A model generated the notes under the pieces. That model ran no database searches. It saw only the letters and a program-made list of their open reading frames with translations, and was not told where the DNA came from. From positions 8,417,001 through 8,481,000 of the forward strand of contig OX352764.1 in the NCBI GenBank assembly GCA_947095585.1: DNA of 64,000 nucleotides, read 5' to 3'. This stretch comes from Nephrocerus scutellatus. Taxonomy: Eukaryota; Arthropoda; Insecta; Diptera; Pipunculidae. Positions 53,290 through 64,000 of this stretch are shown in pieces. A program made the translations under genes and the position numbers. Each line of letters opens with the position of its first letter. Position 1 is the stretch's first letter.

Positions 53290-54890
53290 CTAAGGCGGTC
53301 AGCCATCAGCAGAGTAGGAGGAATAACACAAAATGCATCAGAAGTGGCCGTAACTCTGACTGGTGGAACTGCGATCAAACCTCCTCATGGTGGCCGCCGG
53401 TAATTTTCCACCAATGCAGGAAAAGCTGTATGATCGGTCCATTCAAAGTAAGGTTGGTGCGAGGTCAATAACCTCGCCCGTGAAAACAACTATGACAACG
53501 AGTCATAGTGATGGCAGCAAGCAATGATTTGGTCGTTGTGAGTACAAGGTTTGGGCGTAAAAATATCCACAAAGCCACCTGGGTATCTACTGATGGAGCC
53601 ACTCGCAACCAGATAGATGTTGATAGACCGCCACCACAACCCGAACCTGATGACGGTACGAACGTACCGACGTTGACTCGGACCACTATCTTGTTGGTAT
53701 GGTGCTCCGAGCACGGATTGAATCATCACTAAAGACTGAATCCGCGAATCAGATTTGAATCAACACGGCTGTCCTTCGCAACGAAGAGACCAGAAACAAC
53801 TACGGTCAAGCGATAGGACTCGCCCTTAATGCAGGGAGAGTAAGTCCTGGGACTGAGATGTCGAGCGTAAAAGAGAAATGGAATCTTCTTAGGCAGTAGT
53901 CGTAGAGATCTGAACGACTGATTCGATGAAGAATGTAAGCTAGCGAGTGAATGTAAGCAATGTAATATAGCAAGCAACGTAACGTGTGCACGCGAAGATG
54001 AATGTAAATATCTTATCGGGCTTTGAGAAGTGGGTTTAAAGTTGATTGAATGATTCCACGACAAACTGACAAACAGACAGACAGGGCACGGGCTCGCGAA
54101 GTTAATATAGAGAATTCAAAAACAATTCACGGGCGAATGAAAGCAGTCTGGGAGAAGAATCTCGTCCGTTAACTAGAAGAGTACAGACAGAAAGGACCGC
54201 ACCAGGTGCGAAAGTTTTACCAAGGAGTCCGCGGTATGACGCAATATATACCATGTTGCACATACTGCAAAGGCAAAGAGCGTTATCTGATCGCCGACCT
54301 CAAAGGCATCCTAGAGCGATGGGAAGAGCAATTTCATGAGTTGTTAAATGGCCAGCTAACTGAGGATTTAAAGGCTCCACCAATAACCGACGACCATACT
54401 ATGCTGCCGCCACCAAGCATAGACGAAGTTAGCAGAGCGATAAATCAGCCCCACAATACACCAAGCAATTCATGAACTAATAGTGCAAGTATGGGAGGAA
54501 GAAGCGATGCCAGAAGACTGGCGAAGAGTCATCCTGTGCCCCGTACATAAAAAAGGAGATATCACAACATGAACCAATTATCGTGGTGTAACGTTGTTGA
54601 GTAGCGTGTATAAGATTTTCTCCTCTATGCTTCAAGACAGGATAGCCCCATACCCTAAAGTCATCATTGGTCATAGCAGTGTGGCTTCATCCCCGGCAAA
54701 TCAAAAACTGATCATATTTACCCCCTTAGACGAAACTACTGCTCAGTAGGCATGTGCATTTCCACTGAGCAATGGCGCCCACGCATTTAAAATAGTGGAG
54801 CGCTAATTTGAAGTAGTGCAATCCTTTAACTATCTCGGGTAAACTGTAGCAGCCGATAACAGCAATGTGTAAGGATCTCTGAAAATAAGA
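53290..54890 (+). mobile_element. RTE-type LINE, copy C
   Basis: 5' module, then the end of the endonuclease (KATWVSTDGATRNQID). After an interruption of about 250 bp (53865-54115) comes the pre-RT linker 54206-54475 (LKGILERWEEQFHELLNGQL, ITDDHTMLPPPSIDEVSRAI), RT start (MPEDWRRVILCPVHKKGDIT, NYRGVTLLSSVYKIFSSML) and a FVE-type C-terminal scrap to about 54890. There are frameshifts and the catalytic core is deleted. Antisense to eys. Confidence 0.8.
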
Positions 54891-54899
54891 GAGTTACGC

Positions 54900-55100
54900 T
54901 TTAGAAATCATAAAAGCGAACTAGCTTTGGTACAAACATAATTTATATGTTGATCAAAAGATAGATTCTTGTCAAAAATTATTCCAAGATCCTTAAAATG
55001 CTCTACTTTTAAAAGAACATAATTATTTAAAGTATAAACCGCCAGAATAGGAAGATTAATTCTATTAAAAGTAGTATTACAAATAGCCAAGCCATAAAAA
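54900..55100 (-). mobile_element. LINE RT C-terminal scrap
   Basis: Minus strand encodes YVLLKVEHFKDLGIIFDKNL and SFDQHINYVCTKASSLL, a typical end-of-RT 'KDLGI-FD--LSF--H' block from a jockey- or CR1-like LINE. Confidence 0.65.
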
Positions 55101-55849
55101 TTGTCACAAATGTGAACTCTGTTCAGTAAAGTAAAAAAGAGCTCTCCCTTTCAAACTAAACTCCAAGAAAAAAAAGGGGAGGTAGATTGAGAGACATTCA
55201 ACTGAGCAACATAGGTAACTATTTTGTGACCTTCTTGGCAATGTGCTGAAAAGCATAAATGCATAGAAATTCTAAAGTCGGTAATGACCGACAATGCGAC
55301 AGCTGAATAGCCTTTGGCCAAAAACAAACAATGAGTTTGTTGCATTTCTTGTTCTTTTATAGTTGCGTGACACTTTAGGTGTGCTAAGATGAATTGCAGG
55401 CATTCTCAAAATTCTATAGAAAAGTTTTCTAATTCAAGAACTTTAAAGAACTACGAGTTCAAGTGTATGTATATAAATTTGCACAAAGGCAAGGAATAAT
55501 TTAAGTTCTCAATTGATTTGATGTGTTTTTGACAAGCACTTGTACCAAAAAATCGATAGTTGTTGCAAAATAATTTTTTTTACCTCAAAAATACCGAAAA
55601 AATCAATAATTGTAGCAGAGTATGTTTTGTTTCTGACATGTTCAGAGTCAGGTGGAAGTATTTCGTGCCTTAAAACTGCAGAAAAATTACTTGTAATAAA
55701 GTATTTTGGGCCTTATCAGTTCTCAGACCTCAAAAATACTAAAAAATGTATTAGTATAGGCTTTATTTGGGCCTGATCACTTCAAAGTAAGGTCTTAGTA
55801 TCGAAAATACCAAAAAATCGATATTAGTATCACAATTGTTATCGATTGG
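55101..55849. other. eys intron, unassigned with short repeats
   Basis: Words of the type CAAAAATACCGAAAAAATC recur at about 55586, 55732 and 55805, followed by AT-rich text; no gene. Confidence 0.45.
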
Positions 55850-56570
55850 GTGATGAAAATAGTAACCCGTACTCCATCGGGTTTGCCATGGAATGTTTTT
55901 CACCGCCTAGAAGACCTAGACTATGCCGATGATATCTGTCTCCTATCACAATCGCTAGGTGACGTGAAGCGAAAATTAAATTCACTAGAATTCCCCGCTA
56001 ACAAAGTGGGTTTAAAGATTATGGTCTCAAAAACAAAACTACTTCGCGTTAACGCTAGTGGAACATGTGATCTCTCTTTTGACGGACATCAGATAAAGGA
56101 GTTCGATAAGTTTTGTTTTTTGGGCAGCTGGATGTCAAAAAATTGTGGTGCTAACTCGGATGTGTGCTCTCGTGTAAGCAACGCGCGACACTCCTATAGG
56201 TAGTATGCTAAATAATATCTGAGTGCTTAAGGATGATACTGAGAATAAGATGGCCGGACATTATCACCAATCAAGACTTGCGGAGAGTAACCCAACAGGA
56301 AGCAATCGCGATTACCATCAGACGACGAAAATGGAGCTGGATTGGCCACACTTTGAGAAATCCAGCGGATGATATTACGAAACTAGCGCTACACTGGAAT
56401 CCACAAGGAAGCCGTCGAGTTGGCCGTCCTAGCAAGACATGGAAAAGGACAATAGAAGAGGAAGCAAGATCCCAGGGGACCGAGTGGCGTCTCTTGAAAC
56501 CTCAGGCGTTAAATCGAGTTCGTTGGCGGGCGTTTGTAGAAGCCCTATGCTCCCCCGCGTAGTAAACGAA
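55850..56570 (+). mobile_element. RTE-type LINE 3' end
   Basis: 55850-56203 encodes LEDLDYADDICLLSQSLGDV with an intact YADD loop, NKVGLKIMVSKTKLLRVNA and FCFLGSWMSKNCGANSDV. 56233-56562 encodes LRIRWPDIITNQDLRRVTQQ, RRKWSWIGHTLRNPADDITK, RRVGRPSKTWKRTIEEEARS and a WRAFVEALCSPA end with stop. This is the conserved C-terminus of insect endonuclease-reverse transcriptases. 5'-truncated, antisense to eys. Confidence 0.85.
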
Positions 56571-59500
56571 AGAAAGAAGAACTATACTTCGATTTCATTT
56601 TAGTTATTGTACGAATTAAATTACAAAACAGTCTTGTTCAGTTTCCCTTAAAAAACTGCTACGATTTAAATAGGTCCATCCCATTCTATCAGTTCTTCAT
56701 GTCCGTTTAAGTTTTCATATAAGTTTTGCGTTTTTACACGATACACGATAAACTGACAGTCGCACTGAAACGGAAACTGAACAGAAAACTAATCGGATCG
56801 TGTAAAAGCACCTTAAGGCAGCGGTACATTCGCATGTGTTGTCAATTATTATCTTTACGTGCTACTTGGTAGTCCAATTGGCCATTCAAAACTACACACC
56901 TCACGTAGCTGGTCAAGTGTGTAAGCCTCTGCCACCCTACCATACCATAGAGAAAGGAATGAAAAAATTTGAATCGATTTTCTGTTTTTCAGTTTTGTTC
57001 TACATATTTGTTTGTCTGTTTGTTTTCTTTGCTTTATTCACCTAACTATGAATGGAAAATGTACGAATTGTAGTTTTCATCCGTTGTAATAGCAGCCTAT
57101 TGGATTTTTCTACCTTTGAGCAGATGATTGCTCACGTGTAACGACGGACGATTGAATGTGTGTCCTTTAACGATTTATAAACGCAACCGTCACACGATTG
57201 TTTGTGTAGTCGTCCCCGTTTGCTTGAACAGCCCATAATTTTAAGGACGAACTAACGTTCGTCATGAGAAGATTGGTTTACGTAACACTACTTGCTTTGG
57301 GAATGGGCATCATAGCGATAAACGTGGACTCAGTTTTCGATTTTCTGATAATATTTTTGTGCGTGTTAATGGCTTTTATTTTTATCAGCGACGATTTGGT
57401 TGAGGTTGACTTGACTTTTGTAATGTAAGAGTACGAGCATAGTTACCCGTAACTAGACTAAACTTGAAGTGTGCATTGTATAACGAACTATTTATAGCGT
57501 TACATAAACGAACGGCAGAAGTTGGGTTGAAAATAAAAGAAAATATTTTTTGAATCGCATACCGTGGGACGTGGTAATTGAAGACTAAAATTTTGAGATT
57601 GTCAATAACCTACCTAGGAGTATGCTTCAACTCAGCTGGGGACACGCCAATGACAGTACAAAAAAGAATTCAAGTGGCGCCGGCGGATGGGATAACTTTT
57701 TGGCTCAATATTGCTAACTCATGCTGTGAAACTGAAATTATATTAACCCGTCACCAGGTCGGTACTGATCGCTGGAGACTGCAGACTGGCAGCTGCGTTT
57801 GGCAGGAAAATATGCGTGCCTATTATTGATCCCGATGGAACTGTAGGCAGAGTGGTGGTCCACGCCGCCTTAGCGAGGCTCCAAGTAGCGCTAGAGTGCG
57901 CCGTTTTGTAACCACAGACCTTGGAAGACCTTATGACGTGATATGTGGATTTGATTATAACCTTTCTGTAGCATTCAGTTACGAGATCAGATCGGATTTG
58001 TGTGACATATGCAGAGATATTGAATGAGAGCTACCTTTTCATTAAAACCCTATAGCTTCTACAAAATATATTATACGGGATAGCCAGTTTGGCTGCGTGG
58101 CCAATGGCCAGTGATTATAGCAAAGACTCTGGCAATATCTTTCCGTGATATGGTCTGATATGGTAGTCTAAAATTTGTTGCATACTTTTCATCAAAACGA
58201 TAATAGACTAAGAGGTCTGAAATCTTTCTGCCTGTTTTGTGGATGAACACTACTCATACCCTTCTTCAACTGTAGGGAACATAGCTAAGTCGTAAGTAAT
58301 TTCTTAAGATAATCACTAGTCGAGACATCTAGGGACTTCTGGAGCATAATTGGTTGTATACCATCAAGGCAATGGCTATCTTATGAGTTTATAGGTTATC
58401 CTTGTAGTGTTGCCAGTACTTGTTAGTATAACAGATATTGAACATAGATCTAGACTGCCTTCTAAGATTGACTAGGTCATCACTCTACCAAGTTGACTGT
58501 TTTTTTTTATACGACTGATTGTTTCATATTCATAGCCTTATTCATGGATACTTCAAACAACTTCATTTTGGAGTCTACGTCCGCGGTCTTAACTGGTTCA
58601 ACATAAGAAATTTTGCCCAGTTTGGTCTGGGGAACTTACTGTACTTAATGTACTGATCGATAATACATTAACCGCCCCAAAAATAATAGCAGATCCTTTA
58701 AGTCCACTCAAAGGCTTGGGAAATAAAAGCTTTCGTAAAGAATGAAAAAAAAAAACGATTTTTATTCAAGAAATGTTAACCTTTTAAAGTTAAAAGTTTG
58801 GAAATTTGAGAAAAAAACTAGAAAAAATCACAGAACAACTTAAGTTCCACTCTCGATACCGAACAGGATCATCATGTACTATACATCAGTATACTAAATG
58901 CGCATGTAACTCACTCACGTACAAAAAATATAAGTCTAAGATTATGTAATGCTTTTTGAAGAATGTTAATGTGGATTTAGAAATATGTGGATTTCATTGT
59001 AAGACAATTGACATTAAATTACTACCCATAAATATCAACCCATAAGAATTAAAAATTGTCAGGTAAATTCTCTTATGGAAAATGCACATGTGCGCAAAGT
59101 TTGAATAACATCGGGTTAGTTCTTAAAATATTATTTTACAAAAGTATTGTCATCGGAGGTACACATATGTAGAACATTTGAAGAAAATCGGATTAATATT
59201 TAAAAAAATTTGTATGGTCGCCTTTCAGCCCTAATGCCTGATCACTTCCAAATATTTATAAAAAGTGTTGTCACCAGAAATACACATGTGTACAAAATAT
59301 GAAGAAAATTGGGTTTAGGAAGTGGGTTAAAAATTGATCACAAGATTCCAACAGTCAGTCAGCTAGCTAGCGATAACCGGGTACGCCAAGTTAATATAGA
59401 AAATTTAAAAACTAAGGGTTAACGTACGAGTATTTCGGTTTAACGGCCTGCTGACACACTCATACTCTAATAATACTAACTGCTTTTATCCAGGCTATAT

Positions 59501-62500
59501 ACGAGTTTGCTTATAATGTAATCATTTAAAAATATCAAAAATCGAAAAACTTAAAAATTCAATGTGGTGTTCGAGAATGTTGCATACTAGGACCATTGTT
59601 ATTTTTAGTTGTAAACAGTGATGGGCTATATGCAGGTTTTACAGCAGATTACTGTGAAATACATAGGGCGATGACATCCTCCTATAATGATTTGGACTAA
59701 GCTGACTATATCTGCTTTTCTTTAAAAACAATAGTGGACCTAACTTTGAAAGCCGAAGCAAGTTGAGTCGGCCTGACGATTTTTATGTACCTAACATTTG
59801 ATACCAATTCACCAACCCACTCTTCCTTTCCCGAAGATAGGCCAAACGTTGAGAGGAACATATATCCCCATTGACATTGGCATTTTCATAGTCTGTGAGC
59901 AGGTGCTTTTAATTGTTTTTATACAATACACAGTCTCAATAAAGTTGCACCCTTTTAATGCTAAGCACAGCGTATGTCTTAGAGAAATTAAAAATTATGG
60001 GGATGAATGTAGGAGATGTCTATTCACATGTGGCTTGAATGTCAGCTAATTTGGGTATCTCTAAATCCAGTCGCTACACCATACTTCAGCCGAATAGTTT
60101 TGCACAGCTATTTAATTTTTCTCAAAATTCCTTCCATATACTTTTATGTTTACCCCAATTGCTGATGATCAAAAGTGCAAACATTATTCTTGGACTTTGT
60201 AGGAAATTGAACGTTATTCTAGAAAAAATTTACCACAGACCACTTTCCGGGATATTCGAGTTTCAAAATATGATTTTTTCAACACAAATGATTTGGTTTT
60301 TATTTTAATTTTGATTTTAATTCGTTATGTTAATCGATAATGGCTTCCAAAATTGTAATTTAATTTCCTTTGTAAAGTGACTAGCTGTTTTCCGGACTTA
60401 CGCTACCCGCAGGTACTATAGCCTATAATCTTCCTCTAATAATATACATTGAATAAAAACCGGCTAGTAATTGTGAGTTTTCATAAATCACAAGCAAACA
60501 CACATTTCAATACATTTTTATTTATTTTTTAGGACATTTTCTTATTTAATCTATAGTACAGTACAGTACGGTACGGTGGCAATAGACCCCACCCTTCCAT
60601 ATGATTTTTTGCACATAACAAAACCAGAAATCAAATCTTTAAGTACTTGTTACCCATTGAAATACACACCGTATAAGGCTGTTGATTTTGTACAAAAAAG
60701 AAAAACTAGAAATCTTTTACTGTTGAGTTTCATATAAAGGGCTCCTTATGTGCTCTATAAAATCATGATGCCAAATAGAATTCACTTTTAATTGGTGAAG
60801 TGGTTAGCTGTGAATATCTCTTTCGAAAAAGAACACGAAAAGTGACAATTCCTTCTTTGGCTCACATACTTCCTCACCTCACCACAGCAGTTCTCGTTTT
60901 GTCCTTGGCTTACAAAAATTTAGTGCCAGAGTGCAAAAAAATGAATATCGCGACGGCATTGAAAACTGCACTAAATTTTGTTTAAAGATATGCCGTCGTC
61001 TGCCTGGGTTTTTTCCAAAAAGTCCATTTATTGCCATTTGCTTGTCAGAAGAAAAAATTTTTTTAGCCCACTCGCATTCCGTAAAAATTCGCTCCTTTCT
61101 CGTTGAGTAGATAGAGAAATAGCAAATTCGTGACTTTTATTTGGAACACGTAGAGCGGAGGTTAACAAGAAAAACCCAAAACCATTGAAAGCTTGAACTG
61201 CATAGAAACGAACATTCCATCTATCCATACTTCTGCTTTGAAGTGGAAACCTTGTCAAAGGATATATTGAGTGAGTATAGGAAGAACGTTAATTTTTACT
61301 CCGCTTGGCACCCCATTTGAAGGTCCAGTATGGCGCCGTCTGTCCTGTCGAATGAGAGATGGGTTTAGAAACGCCTCTTCTAAAAACTTCTGCTGAAACT
61401 CGTTAATCGGCTTAAAAGATAGCAGCAACAGAAAATAATTGGCAATTCCTATTTTTTCTCGATTTCATGGTTAAATGGATTATGAAAATGGTGCGGTTCT
61501 CCTTCGTCTACATAGCAGACAAATTTGTCAAACGCCTTAGACTCCTGCGAGCTGCAAACCACAATCAGATTGCCAGTTGTGGCAAAAGTCTCTTTTATGT
61601 TTGCTTTCAAAGTGAATTGGGGAGAAAAAAAACTTAAAACTGAAATTAAAAAGTTTTTGTAGGTAACGAGAAGCCCATAGCTGATGTACTACGTGCACAT
61701 GTAGAGAGGAAAGTTCAAATGCATTTTGACTCGATGCGATGCGCACGTAAAAATAATTAATTTTAGCTTTTTTATGGGTACATAGTTGGTTTAATGATAA
61801 AAAAAAGATATTATTTAAGGCAGTGAAAGGTTTTTGAAATTCGGATTCCTTAATGCAGGCTCTTTTAAGCTTTCTTTGTTGTCGTGAAGGCCATTTGAAT
61901 GATGTTGTGTTCCATAATAAATAGCATTGATGGTACGAGTACTTTCACCCGGAAAACATTTTGTTATTCATAAACTTTTTAAATGACTCAAAACTATGAA
62001 TGAAATTCATAACGAATTGTGTAAAAATATATTGTCAGTGTGAGAAAGTATCTCTCATATCCTGCTATAATGTACCGAGTGTTTGTGCGGGCGTGTGCTT
62101 GTCGATGGAAAAATACTGCATCGAATAGGCTTCTGCCTGCTTATCGGACCACCTGTCCGTCATATCATACTGACAGGCGTCCCATTCCCTTATCAACCAG
62201 TCGATCCGTCGCCGTGTCAAATGTTGGCCACGCTCTGAGGCCGCACTGATGTTGATTTATGAGTTTTATGAGCAATGTGTCAAGATAAGAGTTACATCCT
62301 TATCGGTTACATAAAATGGAATATTATTTTTTGCGATTTTTTGTGCAACTCAAAGAGAGTTTTGTAGGAAACTGGAAAAATGTGCTTTAAAATTTGGTCA
62401 AGAGAATTTTGGAAAACGAACTCCATTGATAAGTCTAACGATTGACCGGTGGAAAATAAGTTTACATAGTGCGTAGATATAGGTGCAACATTTTTTTATT

Positions 62501-62750
62501 TATCGTGAGCCACCTGTAAAGAACTCTTATTGAACAATTTTATAAATAAAGCAATAAATGGTAAATTGTGTGGCTTGTGCATGACATTTTTATTCATAAT
62601 GTACACACACTCAAGGGATTTGCACCCTTTTAATGCTTAGCACAGCGTAGGTGTTAGGAAATTAGGGAGAGGAGAAGATCAGATGTCTATGCATGTGTAT
62701 CTTAAATGATTGTACATCAAACAAATGCGGAAAGAGATGCAACGGAAGAA
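56571..62750. other. eys 5' intron, 6.2 kb without a gene
   Basis: No exon, RNA gene or intact element. 57570-58450 has coding-like scraps (SITYLGVCFNS; RLRGLKSFCLFCG) that may be a heavily decayed LINE with RNase H tail, low confidence. Repeats: 59310-59400 resembles 54010-54115, and 59944-60050 resembles 1937-2035 and 62618-62715. Confidence 0.45.
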
Positions 62751-62754
62751 ATGC

Positions 62755-63218
62755 GGGGGATGGGGCGCAATGGTGTCTTACAAAAATTAGAATATGACAT
62801 CCTGTCATGCAAGAAACCGTTAACGCTTTTAACCAATACATGAATGGCTATGCACCCTTCTCGTGCATAATCGAACGTGTACTCCATGCTTGCCCTTAGT
62901 ACGATGCGAAAGTCATTCTAGGAATATGAACGCAAATATATGTCTAGAGCCAGTATTCAGGTAGTTCATTGGCAACCATAATTTACATGAGAACACTAGT
63001 GACAACAGTCAACGAATCAAAGAGATGGCAGCAATTAAGAATTTAGTTGTTTCGAGAACTGGGTTCGCACGTAAGCACGTACAAAGCCTGTCGCAACTAG
63101 ATAGACCACGTGCTGATAGACCGCCGCCACAAGCCGAATCGGCACACGATACGAACGTACCGAGGCTCCAGCGTCAACTCGAACCATTATCTTGTTGGTA
63201 TGGTGCTCCGAGCGTGAA
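62755..63218 (+). mobile_element. RTE-type LINE, copy D (endonuclease fragment)
   Basis: Shares GTGTCTTACAAAAATTAGAA, the segment of the endonuclease around the DMNA motif (destroyed here) and TTGTTGGTATGGTGCTCCGA with copy A. Stops throughout. It ends abruptly where unrelated LINE sequence begins. Confidence 0.75.
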
Positions 63219-63495
63219 AGACGACATAGCGTTGAAGACGTTGAAACCAACGAAATCCTTAGTGACCGGCAGTACGGATTTCGTAAGCAACGTTCCACTA
63301 GTGTTTAAATGGTATATCTCACCGAACAGTGGAACCGGTCTATGCATCAATTTGATGAAAGCAAAGTTGTTGCACTTGATATTTCCAAAGCATTTGGCAG
63401 AGTTTGCCATCAAGCTCTTTTGTCAAAAATGCGTGCTTATGGAGTCGATGAAAAACTGCTTCATTGGATAAGAAGCTATCTTAATTCAATATGAA
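63219..63495 (+). mobile_element. LINE family A fragment fused to RTE copy D
   Basis: Encodes NEILSDRQYGFRKQRSTS, a stop, then 63309-63494 with [35 protein letters not shown] and HWIRSYLNS, matching the family A element at about 5060-5300. The RT motif A Asp is kept (ALDISKAF). Confidence 0.8.
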
Positions 63496-64000
63496 TAAGA
63501 AGCTCTTAATTTAAGTTGTTGAACATTGAACAATTATTGATTGAAAAAGTCAATTTGGAAAGAGTTTTTCAAACTTGTGATCTTTTTGTTGTTGTGTTGT
63601 GGTGTTCGTCAAAGTGCGGGACGAATTTCTCCCACAAATTTAAATTTTTTTTTCATTTTTTAATACAACCTCTGTACCAAATATTATGGCCGCAAGTTTG
63701 ACTATTATTATTCACTAGCGAAAGATCACTGACCACACAGCTCTCACAAATAGATTGAGAATAATTTTGATTTCGCCGTTCTCGCATTTCCCCTTTTTGT
63801 ACAGCATCTCACCGCACCACACCACATCACACTTTATTTTAAAGTTTTGAAAAGGACATATTTTAACCTTCGGTTAGGGATATGGAAAATTAATATCAAA
63901 ACAAGTTCTTAAATTGCGCGAGCAGCAAAAACCCGCAGAATGTTGATGCGGTGAAAAGCGTTCAAGTTTCAGCTTTTCAGGTTAAATGAGCGCATTTTTT
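63496..64000. other. eys 5' intron, end of window
   Basis: AT-rich; no gene or repeat recognised. Confidence 0.5.

Noticed and set aside
57578..57829. Open frame with YLGVCFNSAGD
   Set aside because: Slight resemblance to a LINE RT tail, but too short and degenerate to assign.

Overview
The window is animal nuclear DNA from a higher fly (Brachycera/Cyclorrhapha; a tephritid-like fruit fly is my best guess, as an inference). The evidence is a Rab5 protein almost identical to the Drosophila one, split by spliceosomal introns, next to an eyes shut (eys/spacemaker) gene. Most of the rest is old, broken transposons and AT-rich spacer. There are no operons or ribosome binding sites.

Layout. 1-3.4 kb: C-rich and G-rich blocks and a dead mariner-like element with a MITE nested in it. 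3.4-10.3 kb: Rab5 on the + strand, four coding exons (3634-3893, 3968-4088, 9570-9738, 9806-9912) that join into a clean 218-residue frame. Its 5.5 kb second intron starts with GC rather than GT and is full of LINE debris. 10.3-22.2 kb: intergenic, or long Rab5 3'UTR plus spacer, with LINEs, a mariner relic, MITEs and a 5S-rRNA-like sequence. 22.3-52.1 kb: eys on the - strand. I placed eleven coding exons whose splice phases all agree, giving about 1,830 codons in one frame. They encode EGF-like repeats, a Ser/Thr/Pro-rich mucin-like region and four laminin G domains. The 5' end of eys lies beyond 64 kb: the first exon seen begins in the tail of an EGF repeat, and 52.1-64 kb looks like intron. 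Rab5 and eys converge tail to tail.

The two genes do unrelated jobs: Rab5 is the early-endosome GTPase, and Eys is a secreted matrix protein that opens the inter-rhabdomeral space in open-rhabdom eyes. All short eys introns are tight (56-108 bp), while the long ones (12.4, 6.5, 2.6, 1.6 and more than 11.8 kb) have absorbed the transposons. Nearly all LINE pieces in eys introns lie antisense to eys.

The most unexpected item is at about 49315-49605, inside the largest fully contained eys intron. It is a decayed fragment of a bacterial DNA gyrase A gene, covering the quinolone-resistance region and the catalytic tyrosine. It abuts mariner debris. It is best explained as DNA transferred from an alphaproteobacterial endosymbiont such as Wolbachia. 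Second-rank items are the GC-AG intron of Rab5, a 5S rRNA pseudogene or 5S-derived SINE, a mariner copy with paired TIRs and an internal duplication, and several uncatalogued MITE-like inverted repeats. Splice sites and domain calls come from reading the sequence and from knowledge of the families; no database search was possible.
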